DNA of 64,000 bases from Rhodospirillum sp. GTDB taxonomy: Bacteria; Pseudomonadota; Alphaproteobacteria; Rhodospirillales; Rhodospirillaceae. A program made the position numbers and the translations under genes. The stretch spans positions 1 to 64,000 of the forward strand of contig JAIOYK010000027.1 of the NCBI GenBank assembly GCA_021741145.1, read 5' to 3'. The notes under the pieces were generated by a model. The model worked only from the letters and a program-made list of their open reading frames with translations, was not told the origin of the DNA and ran no database searches. Of this stretch, positions 49,495 to 59,008 are shown piece by piece; positions within the stretch are counted from its first letter, which is position 1; each line of letters opens with the position of its first letter.

Positions 49495-51939
49495 ATGACC
49501 GAGCCAATATCCCTTCCCACCACCCTGGATCACTGGATCGCCGACCAGGGGTGGGTCTTGCACGGGCACCAACGGCGGCTGCTCGCCCTCGCGGCGGAGG
49601 GGCGGTCCTGCCTGCTGATCGCGCCAACCGGCGGAGGGAAAACCCTGGCCGGGTTCCTGCCCAGTCTGGTGGACCTCTGCGCCGCCCCCCGGGCGGGGCT
49701 CCATACCCTGTACATCTCGCCCCTGAAGGCCCTGGCCCAGGACGTGCACCGCAACCTCGCCCGGCCCATCGCCGAGGCGGGCTTGCCGGTTACCCACGAG
49801 ACGCGCACCGGCGACACGCCCAGCCATAAGCGCAGGCGTCAAAGGGAGAAGCCGCCGAACCTGCTGCTCACCACACCGGAAAGTCTGGCCCTGATGCTCA
49901 GCTATCCGGACGCGGCCCGGTTCTTCGGGGGGCTCCGGTCGGTCATCATCGACGAGTTGCACGCCCTGGCTGGAACCAAGCGGGGGGAACTGCTCTCCCT
50001 GGGCCTGGCCCATCTGCGGCGGCTGTCGCCCGAGGCCCGCATGACCGGCCTGTCGGCCACCGTCGCCCACCCCCGGGAACTGGCGGCGACGCTTGGTCCC
50101 GCCGTGGAAACGGTCCTCGCCGGAGGGGGCGCGGCGCCGGTCGTCGGCTTGCTGGACACCGGGCGGGACGCGCCCTGGGGCGGTCATATGGCCCTTTATG
50201 CCCTGCCCGCGGTCTACCGCGAGATCAAGGCCCATGGCACCACCCTGGTTTTCGTCAACACCAGAGCCACGGCGGAATTGGTCTTTCAGGAGCTGTGGCG
50301 GCTGAACGACGACGTCCTGCCCATCGCCCTGCACCATGGCTCGCTCAACGTGGAGCAGCGGCGCAAGGTGGAGGCCGCCATGGCCGAGGGGCGCCTGCGC
50401 GCCGTGGTCTGTACCAGTTCCCTCGATTTGGGCATCGATTGGGCCGGGGTGGATCTGGTGATCCAGATGGGCGCGCCCAAGGGCTCGGCCCGGCTGATCC
50501 AGCGCATTGGCCGGGCCAACCACCGCCTGGACCTGCCGAGCAAGGCCCTGCTGGCGCCGGGCAACCGCTTCGAGGTGCTGGAATGCCTCGCCGCCCTGGA
50601 GGCCGTGGCCGAGGGTGACCTGGACGGCGACCCGCCCCGACCCGGCGGGCTGGATGTGCTGGCGCAGCATGTTCTTTGCCTCGCCTGTGGTGGTCCCCAG
50701 GATCCCAATGGTCTTTATGGAGAGGTGGTCTCCGCGCCGCCCTATGCCGGGTTGGACCGGGGGACCTTCGACCGGGTGGTGGGCTTTGTGCGCGACGGAG
50801 GATATGCCCTGGGCGCCTACGAGCAATACCGACGTCTGGAGAGGGACGAGGACGGCCGTTTCCGCGCCGCCAACGCCACCGTGGTCCGCCAGTACCGTCA
50901 GAATGTGGGGACCATCGTCGAGGCCCCCATGCTCCGCGTCAAACTTCGCCGGGGGCGGATGTTGGGGGAGGTGGAGGAATGGTTCGTCATGGCCTTGGTG
51001 CCCGGCGACACCTTCGTCTTCGCCGGGGAACTGCTGCGCTTCGAAGGCATCCGCGACATGGCCGTGGAGGTGACCCGCGCCAGCGGGGAGGAGCCCAAGG
51101 TGCCTGCCTACATGGGGGGACGATTGCCCCTCTCGACCCTCCTGGCCGACCGGGTCATGGGGATCCTGGCCGATCCGGAGCGGCGAAAACATCTGCCCGG
51201 CGACGTGCGCCACTGGCTGGACATCCAACGTTGGCGCTCTGCCTTGCCCCGGCGGGACCGCACCCTGGTCGAGACCTTCCCCCGGGGCGGGCGCCATTTC
51301 CTGGTGGCCTATTGCTTCGCTGGGCGCAACGCCCATCAGACCCTGGGCCTGCTGCTGACCCGCAGGCTCCAGCGGCGGGGGGCGCGGCCCCTGGGGTTCG
51401 TGGCCAGCGACTATGCCATCGCCTTTTGGTGCGCCCGCCCCTTCGAGGCTATCCCCGAGCTGTTCGACGAGGACATGCTTGGTGACGATCTGGAGGAATG
51501 GCTGGCCGAGAGCCCGATGATCAAACGGGTGTTTCGCTCCGTGGCGGTGATCGCCGGGTTGATCCACCGGCGCCATGGGGGGGACGAGAAGAACACAAGG
51601 CAGGTGACGGTCAATTCGGACCTGATCTTCGACGTGCTCCAGAAATACGAGCCCGACCATATCCTGCTCAAGGCGGCGCGTCAGGATGCCCTGGGCGGCT
51701 TGATCGATATCCGGCGGTTGGCGGATCTGCTCCGCCGCATGACGGGGCGGATTCAACACCGTGCCCTGGCCCGGGTGTCGCCCCTGGCCGTGCCGGTGCT
51801 GTTGGATATCGGCAAGGAAAACGTCTCGGGGGGCAGTTTGGACGACCTGCTGGGCGACGCGGCGGCCGCGGCCCTGATCGCCGAGGCGACGGAGCCGGAC
51901 GCCAATGGCATGGACAAGGATCTGTTCGCCGACCTATAG
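49495..51939 (+). CDS. Lhr-Core-type DEXH-box DNA helicase (ligase-associated)
   Basis: Encodes an 814-residue superfamily 2 helicase of the Lhr-Core type, a 3'-5' ATP-dependent DNA translocase used in DNA damage response. Motifs: LIAPTGGGKTLAGF (I), LYISPLKALAQD (Ia), LLTTPESLA (Ib), VIIDELHAL (II), GLSATVAHP (III), LVFVNTRATAE (IV), TSSLDLGIDWAGVD (V), RLIQRIGRANHR (VI). The C-terminal part is the usual winged-helix/Lhr domain. It is followed by the phosphoesterase gene after 35 bp. Its ligase and exonuclease partners lie about 22 kb to the left on the other strand. Confidence 0.88.
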   Translation: MTEPISLPTTLDHWIADQGWVLHGHQRRLLALAAEGRSCLLIAPTGGGKTLAGFLPSLVDLCAAPRAGLHTLYISPLKALAQDVHRNLARPIAEAGLPVTHETRTGDTPSHKRRRQREKPPNLLLTTPESLALMLSYPDAARFFGGLRSVIIDELHALAGTKRGELLSLGLAHLRRLSPEARMTGLSATVAHPRELAATLGPAVETVLAGGGAAPVVGLLDTGRDAPWGGHMALYALPAVYREIKAHGTTLVFVNTRATAELVFQELWRLNDDVLPIALHHGSLNVEQRRKVEAAMAEGRLRAVVCTSSLDLGIDWAGVDLVIQMGAPKGSARLIQRIGRANHRLDLPSKALLAPGNRFEVLECLAALEAVAEGDLDGDPPRPGGLDVLAQHVLCLACGGPQDPNGLYGEVVSAPPYAGLDRGTFDRVVGFVRDGGYALGAYEQYRRLERDEDGRFRAANATVVRQYRQNVGTIVEAPMLRVKLRRGRMLGEVEEWFVMALVPGDTFVFAGELLRFEGIRDMAVEVTRASGEEPKVPAYMGGRLPLSTLLADRVMGILADPERRKHLPGDVRHWLDIQRWRSALPRRDRTLVETFPRGGRHFLVAYCFAGRNAHQTLGLLLTRRLQRRGARPLGFVASDYAIAFWCARPFEAIPELFDEDMLGDDLEEWLAESPMIKRVFRSVAVIAGLIHRRHGGDEKNTRQVTVNSDLIFDVLQKYEPDHILLKAARQDALGGLIDIRRLADLLRRMTGRIQHRALARVSPLAVPVLLDIGKENVSGGSLDDLLGDAAAAALIAEATEPDANGMDKDLFADL

Positions 51940-51974
51940 GGGAGGGGCAGACTCTGGAAAGGAATCCTCGCACC

Positions 51975-52760
51975 ATGATGGTCAACGGCGCCCGCCTGCT
52001 CCCCGACCCCAGCGGAGCCCTCTATTGGCCCGGGGAGCGGGCTTTGATCGTGGCCGACATGCACCTGGAAAAGGGCTCGGCCATGGCGGGGCGGACGGGG
52101 CAACTCGTACCGCCCCTGGACAGCCGGGCGACGCTGGCCAAGTTGAAGCCGCTGGTGCGCCGCCATGATCCCAAGGTGGTCATCTGCCTTGGCGACGCCT
52201 TCCACGATGGCGCCGCCGCGGCCCGCCTGGGCGGGGAAGAGACCAGCCTGTTGCGAAGTCTGACCCAGGGCCGGGACTGGGTCTGGATCACCGGAAACCA
52301 TGACCCCGTTCCGCCCGAGCATCTGGGCGGGCGGGGCATGGCGGAACTGACCCTCGGACCGCTGACCTTCCGCCACCAGGCCGTCCGGGGCGGGGGCCTC
52401 CGCGTGGGGCGGGGAGAGATTTCGGGGCATTACCACCCCAAGGCCTCCCTCACCGTCAACGGCCAGCGGCTCGTCCGGCCCTGCTTTATCACCGACCAAT
52501 CCCGTTTGATCCTACCCGCCTTTGGCGCCTACACCGGCGGATTGGACGTATGGGAACCCGCGATCCAAGGGCTTTTTCACCGGGATTTCCGCGTGTTCCT
52601 GGTGGGGGAAAGCAAGGTTCATTCCTTTAATTCGGGGCGCTTGGATAAACCTGGGGGGGCGCCCCGTCCAGGCGGTGGGGTCGATGTGCCATCGGCCCAG
52701 GGCCGGTTGTCCTTGGAATCTCCCGACACACCGCCGCTTCCGGTCCGTCGCGGGCGGTAA
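51975..52760 (+). CDS. pdeM: Ligase-associated DNA damage response endonuclease/phosphoesterase PdeM
   Basis: Encodes a 261-residue calcineurin-fold metallophosphoesterase (MPE), a Mn-dependent DNA endonuclease in the Lhr-Core set. Metal-binding motifs: IVADMHLEKGSAM, ICLGDAFHDG, WITGNHDP and ISGHYHPKAS. The catalytic core ends near residue 210, and a Pro/Gly-rich tail of about 50 residues follows that is not typical. ATG at 51975 is used; another ATG follows at 51978. Confidence 0.85.
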   Translation: MMVNGARLLPDPSGALYWPGERALIVADMHLEKGSAMAGRTGQLVPPLDSRATLAKLKPLVRRHDPKVVICLGDAFHDGAAAARLGGEETSLLRSLTQGRDWVWITGNHDPVPPEHLGGRGMAELTLGPLTFRHQAVRGGGLRVGRGEISGHYHPKASLTVNGQRLVRPCFITDQSRLILPAFGAYTGGLDVWEPAIQGLFHRDFRVFLVGESKVHSFNSGRLDKPGGAPRPGGGVDVPSAQGRLSLESPDTPPLPVRRGR

Positions 52761-53068
52761 GATCCCCGCGCGTGCGCTCTCGCGCGCTTCTTTCGCGCCC
52801 CTCCCGCGAAGGATCAGGATGCGTTCGCCGCGTTTCGCGCGATATCGACCAGGACCGAGCGTGGCATGTCCATTTTTTCGGCGGTCTGTTTTCGGCTTAG
52901 GGACATTTTTAATTGTTCGTATCGAGAGTGTTGTCTTCTTATTTTCTTGTTTGTCTTGTCTTTCCTTGGCCCGCCTCCTGGAGGGGGGGGAGGGTACCTT
53001 GAATTGACAGGTGCCCGCTACGGTCTGCCGACGGGGACGCCGGTCCGATTGCGTGCCGCGGATCGGAC
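52761..53068. other. Gap between pdeM and the small lipoprotein
   Basis: A 308-bp gap. GCGCG (52768-52772) and CGCGC (52781-52785) form a small hairpin followed by TTCTTTC, possibly the pdeM terminator. A pyrimidine-rich, T-rich stretch (52865-52970) follows, without a recognisable gene or RNA. Confidence 0.5.
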
Positions 53069-53308
53069 CTACTTTACCCGGCGCAGGGTCCAACCGGGGG
53101 GGCATTGGGCCTTGCCGTCCGCGGTCCATTCCACGGTCTTAGGATCCTCGGTGGTGAAAATACCGATGGTCGAGTGCACGCAATCACATTTGACGATGGC
53201 GCAGGCCATGGGTAACCCCCCGCCTTCGGCTTCGGTGGCGTCGGTCTTGGTCCCACAGGCCGACAGGAGAGGCAGAAGGGCCAAGGCGGATAAAGTGATA
53301 CGTGACAT
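53069..53308 (-). CDS. Small cysteine-containing lipoprotein
   Basis: Encodes a 79-residue predicted lipoprotein. The lipobox LLSAC gives a mature N-terminal Cys. The rest has four further cysteines (MACAIVKCDC and AQCPPGW) and a short beta-rich stretch, with no recognised domain. A GGGGGTT site lies upstream of the ATG. It is probably anchored in the outer or inner membrane; function unknown. The cysteine arrangement (CxxxxCxC...C) could bind metal or form disulfides, which is speculation. Confidence 0.65.
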   Translation of the reverse strand: MSRITLSALALLPLLSACGTKTDATEAEGGGLPMACAIVKCDCVHSTIGIFTTEDPKTVEWTADGKAQCPPGWTLRRVK

Positions 53309-53385
53309 TGGGAACCCCCGAGCAATGAACGAACGATCCTGAAACTATAGGAAAGTCCCAGGCTTGGGGTAAGGAGAAAAGAAAA

Positions 53386-53417
53386 CTCCGGAAGTATCGG
53401 GGGACTCGCTTCCGGAG
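53386..53417 (-). terminator. Intrinsic terminator of the GNAT gene
   Basis: On the minus strand CTCCGGAAG and CTTCCGGAG form a perfect 9-bp stem with a 14-base loop, followed by TTTTCTTTTCTCC. It begins about 30 bases after the GNAT stop codon. Confidence 0.85.
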
Positions 53418-53447
53418 ATTGTCAGGGTTCAGATGCGTGGAGGGCCG

Positions 53448-54098
53448 TCACGCCGCCCGGACGATGGGGCCTTGGCGAAGCAAGGCCGGGGCGCTCACGC
53501 CGACCAACTCGCCCGCGGGTAGGACCAAGCCACCGTCCCGCAGGGCCGCGGCCTGGGCGGTCAACGGCAGGGCTTGCACTCGGGAGGCGGCTTCATCGGG
53601 CATCATCACGCCGAAGTGGGAGGCTGACCGGAAGCCGAACCGGGAATAATAGGCCGGATCACCCACCAGGATAATCATATCGGTGCCGCTCCGCTTGGCT
53701 TCGGCGATGGCATGGCGCATCAGGTTGCCACCGATACCGCCGATCCGCAGCGCCGGATCCACCGCGATGGGTCCTAGAAGGGCCACGGTCAGGGGCGCGC
53801 CCCGCGGACCGGATAGCCGCAGGGGCCAATGCCGAACCGTACCGGTGAGGGCGCCGTCGGTGAAGGCCGTGAAGCAGAGGTGGGACAGGGGGGCGACACC
53901 CTCCCGGTACCGATAGGAGGTCTTGGCGGTCCGCCCCGGTCCAAAAGCCCGATCCAGAAGGGTTTCGATGGAGGGACCGAGGGCGGCACCCTCGGGCAGG
54001 ATATCGAGGGAGGAGCCTGCGGACAGGATATCGAGGGCGGAACCCTCGGGCCGGATATTGATCATTTCAGTGGTTCCCAGGGCATCAAAGGGTGTCAT
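53448..54098 (-). CDS. GNAT-family N-acetyltransferase with repeated N-terminus
   Basis: Encodes a 216-residue acetyltransferase of the YhbS-like group. The acetyl-CoA motif region is LLGPIAVDPALRIGGIGGNL, and 'GDPAYYSRFGFRSAS' marks the predicted C-terminal part of the domain. Before the domain stand three 9-residue repeats (IRPEGSALD, ILSAGSSLD, ILPEGAALG; residues 15-41). Substrate is unknown. It has a strong terminator downstream. Confidence 0.78.
   Translation of the reverse strand: MTPFDALGTTEMINIRPEGSALDILSAGSSLDILPEGAALGPSIETLLDRAFGPGRTAKTSYRYREGVAPLSHLCFTAFTDGALTGTVRHWPLRLSGPRGAPLTVALLGPIAVDPALRIGGIGGNLMRHAIAEAKRSGTDMIILVGDPAYYSRFGFRSASHFGVMMPDEAASRVQALPLTAQAAALRDGGLVLPAGELVGVSAPALLRQGPIVRAA
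53976..54056 (-). repeat. Three 27-bp tandem repeats in the GNAT gene
   Basis: Three imperfect in-frame 27-bp units encode I-x-P/S-E/A-G-x-x-L-D/G nine-residue repeats just ahead of the acetyltransferase domain. The GGATATCGAGGG core recurs on the plus strand. Confidence 0.8.
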
Positions 54099-54793
54099 GG
54101 TGGGGCTGCCTTCCGCTTTGGGCGGCGCCGGCCATTGGGAACCTTCGAACTCCGCGTTCTCCTAGGCCCGTTTGCGCGTGGCGACGACCAACCGCGCTTC
54201 CGCGCGGCCGTGCATTCGTCGTCGTCGATCAAACCACTGGGCCCGCATTGGGGTCTCGCTCCGTCTAGGGATTTCTATCCACCAAGGCTAAGTCGGATAC
54301 AGCCAAGCGGGCCTTCCGGTCAAGGGCCATTATACGCTGATTTTCTTGCCGGAACAGGATCGGCGATCCATATGTCTTTTGCGCAACAGCCCTCCCGGAG
54401 ATCCCTGCCATGGGTTTTACCCGGCCCCCCTGGTTCCTTTGGGTCTGATCGAAGCCCGTCCGTCCCCCCGCGAGGAGAGGGCGAAGAGGCCGTCTCGCTG
54501 TTGGCGGACGTGGGTGGCCCCCATGGGAGCACGCCTCCGGGGGCTTTGGAAAAATTACCGACCATGGGGCACGGTTACACCCTGGCTCTTCCATCGATAT
54601 TCCGCTTACACTGTCAAGCGCCGCGGTGGGACGGAATGGGCTGGATCCTTGGTGTTATTGGGTGGCTGGCAAATGGGTCCGATGGGACCGGAAGCGGATG
54701 TGGGCGCAGGTCGCCCCTCTCTGTCCAGTCATGGAATTTGATCGGGTATTCCCACGGGGGTCGTGGGATGGGGTATCTGGGAGTGGGCGGGTC
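54099..54793. other. Long gap without a supported gene
   Basis: A 695-bp stretch between the divergent GNAT and PAS-kinase genes. Several frames are open because of the high GC content, but none has a ribosome site, domain or plausible composition. It may hold both promoters and the kinase leader. No repeat or RNA structure was recognised. Confidence 0.45.
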
Positions 54794-56110
54794 ATGGGGG
54801 CCGATTGGAGCACTGTCGCCTTTGGGGGACTTGGCCTCGGTCTTGTGGCCTTCGGCTTGTGCTGGTTGCGTCCGCGGCCACCGGCAGCCTTGTTCGCCAG
54901 GATCCGGCGCAAGGGGAAAGATTCGGATCCAGTGCTGGAGTCTCCCGACTCGCGGTACATCGAGCCGGAGGAACTTTCCTCTCTCGAGCGGCGGGAGCAG
55001 CGCTTCGCCCTGGCCATGATGGGGGTGAACGACGGCCTGTGGGACTGGAATTTGGACCGGGACGAGGTCTATGTTTCCCCCAGGGCGGAGGAGATCATCA
55101 ATATTCCGGCCAGTGAGTTGGCCAAGACCTCCTGGGTGTTGATCTCTTATATCCACCCCCAGGATCTGCCGGAATTCCGCCGTCGCATCGTCGCCCATAT
55201 CAAGGGGGAGTCCGCTTGGTTCGAGTGCGAATATCGTCTCGAGGATCCCAACGGCCGGGCCCGCTGGGTGCTGCAGCGGGGTCTGGCGCTGCGGGACGGG
55301 AACAACCGGGCGCGGCGGATGGCCGGTTCCCTGACCGACATCACCGTCCGCAAGGAAGCCGAACTGCGTCTGTTGGAGGCCAAGGCCCTGGCGGAAGCGG
55401 CGGCCCAGACGAAGTCTGATTTCCTGGCCCATATGAGTCATGAACTGCGTACGCCGCTGAACGCCATCATTGGTTTCGCCGATATGATCCGGTCGGAGGT
55501 CCAGGGTCCCCTCGACCATCCCTATTACCCGGAATACGTGGACAACATCCACCGGTCGGGCCTGCATCTTCTGGCCCTGATCAACGATGTGCTCGACACC
55601 GCCAAGATCGAGGCGGGCCGCTTCGAACTGGACGAGGAGGTGGTGGACCTGATCGAGGTGGTGCGCGAGGTGACCGACCTGTTGATGCCCCGGTCCAAGC
55701 GTCAGGGGGTGCTGGTGAAGGAGATCTTTCCGACCTACCTGCCGGGCCTACGCGGTGACGCCCGGCGCGTCAAACAGGTGCTTCTCAACCTCGTGACCAA
55801 CGCCGTGAAGTTCAGCAAGCCCGGTGGGGAAGTGCGGATCCGCATCTTCCTGGATGGCCCCAAGGGGTTGATCATCCGCGTTTCCGACCAGGGCGTGGGC
55901 ATGAACCCGGCGGACATTCCCAAGGTCCTGGAAGCCTTTGGTCAGGTCCACCATGAGACGGCCAAGGACAGCGAGGGGACGGGCCTTGGTCTGCCGCTCA
56001 GCAAGGCCCTGGTGGAATTGCACGGCGGCAAATTGTCGATCAAGAGCGCGCCTGGCCGGGGCACCATCGTGACCGTGACATTGCCGCCGGATCGGGTGAT
56101 CATCGCTTGA
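54794..56110 (+). CDS. PAS-domain sensor histidine kinase
   Basis: Encodes a 438-residue kinase. One membrane helix near the N-terminus (TVAFGGLGLGLVAFGLCWL) is followed by a PAS fold of the PAS_3 type with PAC end (WDWNLDRDEVYVSPRAEEII; RMAGSLTDITVRKEAE). HisKA follows with FLAHMSHELRTPLNAIIGFA, then the ATPase domain with LVTNAVKFS, VSDQGVGM and EGTGLGLPLSKAL. The ATG at 54794 directly precedes the membrane helix; the open frame extends further upstream. No response regulator is adjacent, so it is an orphan or hybrid-pathway kinase. Confidence 0.82.
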   Translation: MGADWSTVAFGGLGLGLVAFGLCWLRPRPPAALFARIRRKGKDSDPVLESPDSRYIEPEELSSLERREQRFALAMMGVNDGLWDWNLDRDEVYVSPRAEEIINIPASELAKTSWVLISYIHPQDLPEFRRRIVAHIKGESAWFECEYRLEDPNGRARWVLQRGLALRDGNNRARRMAGSLTDITVRKEAELRLLEAKALAEAAAQTKSDFLAHMSHELRTPLNAIIGFADMIRSEVQGPLDHPYYPEYVDNIHRSGLHLLALINDVLDTAKIEAGRFELDEEVVDLIEVVREVTDLLMPRSKRQGVLVKEIFPTYLPGLRGDARRVKQVLLNLVTNAVKFSKPGGEVRIRIFLDGPKGLIIRVSDQGVGMNPADIPKVLEAFGQVHHETAKDSEGTGLGLPLSKALVELHGGKLSIKSAPGRGTIVTVTLPPDRVIIA

Positions 56111-56183
56111 GGGAGAGGCTTCTCCGGGGCCAAGCTTCGCGGTTCTGAAGCGCCTCCCCGCGCAACCGACAGGACACCCCCTT

Positions 56184-57980
56184 ATGGTACCCTCCGCCTT
56201 CCACGCCCTTTCTCCCAGCCATCTGATCCGCGCCTGGGCCCGGGCCGTTCACCGTTTCCCCGTTCCCGTCGCCGCGGCCTTGATGCTGACCCTGCTGGTC
56301 GTCGGAACCATCCACGACGCCTGGCCCGAAGCCTGGATGGACACGCTGCCAGGGCTCACCCTGGGGCTGAGCTGCGGAGTGCTGGCCAGCTTGGGTGTCA
56401 CCCTGCGCGGTGAGATCCGGGCTTGGGCTCCGCCCCTCCGCCATGGCCTCGCGGTCCTCGCCCTGGCCTTTTCCATTCTCGTCTGCTGGACCCGGGTGGA
56501 CTCGGAAATGCTCACCCTCCTGACCTTCCTGCCCCTGGGTCTGTTCCTGCTGACCCTGGCCGGAGTGCTGGCCGGAGCCCCGGGGCGCACCGCGCTCGAC
56601 GGTTGGCGGGAGGCCCTGGGAGATCTTTCGGCCTGCCTGTTTGGCATCGTCGTGGCCGTGATCCTGGGAGCGGGACTGTGCCTTTGGCTGGTGGCGCTGG
56701 ACCTGCTGTTGGGCGCCGATACGCCGGGCGAGTTTTATGGGGATATCTGGGTCGTGGCTCTGGTCCTGGTCTGGACCCTGTCGGCCCTCTCCCGTCTGCG
56801 GGGTGGAGAGGCTGGGCGGCCGGTTAAGGGGCCAACGGCGGAAGAGGCCATGCCCACCTGGCTGGCCATTCTGATCGCCGGACCGCTGACGGCCTTGGCG
56901 TTGGGTTATCTGGCGGTGGTCGTGCTCTATTTGGGCCGCTTGGCGCTGGAGGGGCGGTTCATGGAGGGGGAGATCGGCTTGGCGACCGCCCTCTATCTGG
57001 CCTTTGGGGTGGCGGTGCATCTGCTGTCCTATCCCCTGCGGGAGGAGGGACCGCTTCTCTCTCGGTTCTATTGCCGCTGGTTCCCCTGGACCCTGCCGCT
57101 CCCCCTGGTCGCCCTGATCTGGGCGCTTTGGGTGCGGGTCGGGGCCTATGGCTGGACGGAAGCGCGCTATCTGGTGGCGGTTTTGGGGCTGTGGTTGGCC
57201 GTCTTCGCCGGGCTCCATCTGGTCCGCCCGAAGCGTGCGTGGCCCTTCGTCGGTCCCCTTGTCCTCGGGGGGCTGCTGGTGCTGGCGTCCTTTGGTCCCT
57301 GGGGGGCGCGGTCCATCTCCATCGCCTCCCAGGTCGGGCGGTTCGAGACCCTGGTCACCGACACGCCCATGGCCCGGTGGACTCCGGGAGATACGGGGTT
57401 GGGCGAGGTGGATCGGATAGAGCTGGCCGAGGTGGCGGAACTGATGGATTGGCTCGGCGGGCGGGAGGCCTTGGATCGGGTCGCGCCCTTGGTGGCCGTG
57501 GAACCGGGAGTCCTGAACACCGCGTTGAACGAAGTGCGGTGGGCTCCGGCGGACGCGAAGGTCCAGATGGAGCTTTCGGCGGAAGAGGGGGACGTTGTCA
57601 CTGTAAACGAGCCGGGCCGGGTGGTGTGGTTCGACCTATGGGGCGGCGGTAGCGCCCATTGGGCCGTTGCCGAAGGTTTGCTAACCCTGGATATGGACAA
57701 GGGCGAGATCCGCTTGGACCCGCCAGAGAGCGAAGAGGGAGCTGAGCCTCTCGCGCGCTTGGAATTGGGTCCGTGGATGGCGTCTCTGGCGGGCGTCGCG
57801 GGGACCTCGGTTCCGGCGGAAAAATTGACCCTTCGGGAAGAGGGCCTGACCCTGAAGGCGGTTGAACTGACCTTCTGGGTCGGAGAAGACCAGAAAGCCC
57901 CCACCCGCCTAAGGGGGGCGATCATTCTGGAAAAGAAGGGGGGACCGGGTGCGCCGCCCCCGGATGGGTTCGGGCGATAG
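56184..57980 (+). CDS. DUF4153 multi-pass membrane protein
   Basis: Encodes a 598-residue inner-membrane protein. About ten to eleven hydrophobic helices cover residues 25-375, with the DUF4153 pattern of a paired helix block and WTRVDSEMLTLLTFLPLGLF. The last 200 residues are soluble (from about 385) and probably periplasmic, with an acidic character. The family has no established function. It stands alone and ends six bases before the convergent dppF gene. Confidence 0.7.
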   Translation: MVPSAFHALSPSHLIRAWARAVHRFPVPVAAALMLTLLVVGTIHDAWPEAWMDTLPGLTLGLSCGVLASLGVTLRGEIRAWAPPLRHGLAVLALAFSILVCWTRVDSEMLTLLTFLPLGLFLLTLAGVLAGAPGRTALDGWREALGDLSACLFGIVVAVILGAGLCLWLVALDLLLGADTPGEFYGDIWVVALVLVWTLSALSRLRGGEAGRPVKGPTAEEAMPTWLAILIAGPLTALALGYLAVVVLYLGRLALEGRFMEGEIGLATALYLAFGVAVHLLSYPLREEGPLLSRFYCRWFPWTLPLPLVALIWALWVRVGAYGWTEARYLVAVLGLWLAVFAGLHLVRPKRAWPFVGPLVLGGLLVLASFGPWGARSISIASQVGRFETLVTDTPMARWTPGDTGLGEVDRIELAEVAELMDWLGGREALDRVAPLVAVEPGVLNTALNEVRWAPADAKVQMELSAEEGDVVTVNEPGRVVWFDLWGGGSAHWAVAEGLLTLDMDKGEIRLDPPESEEGAEPLARLELGPWMASLAGVAGTSVPAEKLTLREEGLTLKAVELTFWVGEDQKAPTRLRGAIILEKKGGPGAPPPDGFGR

Positions 57981-57985
57981 CCCGA

Positions 57986-59008
57986 TTATTGGATGGCCAA
58001 GGCCTCCTCGGCCCGGTGACAGGCGACTCGCCGCCCGGCGACCGAGACCAACTCGGGAATCACTGTCCGGCAGATGTCCACGGCCAGGGGACAGCGGGCA
58101 TGGAAGGCGCAGCCCGGCGGCGGCGCCAGGGGAGAGGGAAGCTCTCCCCTCAACGGTTGGCGGGTCTTGCGTTCACTGGGGTTCAGCTTGGGCGTGGCGG
58201 CCATCAGGGCCTGGGTATAGGGATGGGCCGGGGCGTCGAAGATGACCTCCTTCGGTCCCATCTCGGCCACCCTGCCCAGATACATGACCATGACATCCTG
58301 GCAAATATGGCGGACCACGGACAGGTCGTGGCTGATGAATAGGAAGGCCACGCCGAAATCCCGTTGCAGATCCATCAACAGGTTGAGGACCTGGGCCTGG
58401 ACGGAGACGTCCAGCGCCGAGACCGGCTCGTCTGCGACCACCACCCGGGGATTGAGCATCAGGGCCCGGGCGATGGCGATGCGTTGGCGTTGCCCGCCGG
58501 AGAACATATGGGGATAGCGGGTGGCGAACTCGGGGCGGAGGCCGACGCGGGCCATCATCTCCATGACCCGCTCGTGGCGTTCGCTCCGGGAGAGCGTGGT
58601 GTTGATGACCAGGGGCTCCTCCAGAATGGTGCGGACTTTCCACCGGGGGTTTAGCGAGCCATAGGGGTCCTGGAAAATGATCTGAACATTCCGCCGGGCC
58701 GCCCGGACAGCCACCTTGTCGGCGAAGGCCACGGCCTTGCCGTCGATGAACAGCCCGCCGTCGGTGGGCTCCTCGATCAGGGTGACCTGCCGGGCGAGGG
58801 TCGATTTTCCACAACCCGATTCCCCCACAACGGCGAGCGTGCGGCCCGGGTCGAGGACAAAAGACACGTCGGTCAGGGCATGAACGGTTGCATCGTGACC
58901 GAAGGGTCCCCCGGATACGGGGTATTTCTTGGTGAGTCCCTGGGCCTCCAGGGCGGGGGGAGCCGGTTCGGTTTCGGCTGATGGATGGGGATGGGAGTTT
59001 TGGCTCAT
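57986..59008 (-). CDS. dppF: Dipeptide/oligopeptide ABC transporter ATPase DppF
   Basis: Encodes a 340-residue ATPase of the Dpp/Opp family. Walker [11 protein letters not shown]-loop [14 protein letters not shown], signature [15 protein letters not shown], Walker [14 protein letters not shown], switch [12 protein letters not shown]. The C-terminal oligopeptide-transporter extension has cysteines ([17 protein letters not shown]) that in relatives bind an iron-sulfur cluster. The ATG at 59008 overlaps the dppD stop by 4 bp. It is the last gene of the operon. Confidence 0.87.
   Translation of the reverse strand: MSQNSHPHPSAETEPAPPALEAQGLTKKYPVSGGPFGHDATVHALTDVSFVLDPGRTLAVVGESGCGKSTLARQVTLIEEPTDGGLFIDGKAVAFADKVAVRAARRNVQIIFQDPYGSLNPRWKVRTILEEPLVINTTLSRSERHERVMEMMARVGLRPEFATRYPHMFSGGQRQRIAIARALMLNPRVVVADEPVSALDVSVQAQVLNLLMDLQRDFGVAFLFISHDLSVVRHICQDVMVMYLGRVAEMGPKEVIFDAPAHPYTQALMAATPKLNPSERKTRQPLRGELPSPLAPPPGCAFHARCPLAVDICRTVIPELVSVAGRRVACHRAEEALAIQ

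Noticed and set aside
49312-51759. 815-codon open frame antisense to the Lhr-Core helicase
   Set aside because: Same GC artefact; the sense strand carries all helicase motifs in order.
54265-54594. 109-codon minus-strand frame in the 54.1-54.8 kb gap
   Set aside because: Composition looks random, with no conserved motif and no Shine-Dalgarno sequence.
53829-55019. Open plus-strand frame bridging the GNAT gene and the PAS kinase
   Set aside because: No domain, no ribosome site, and overlaps two well supported genes out of frame.
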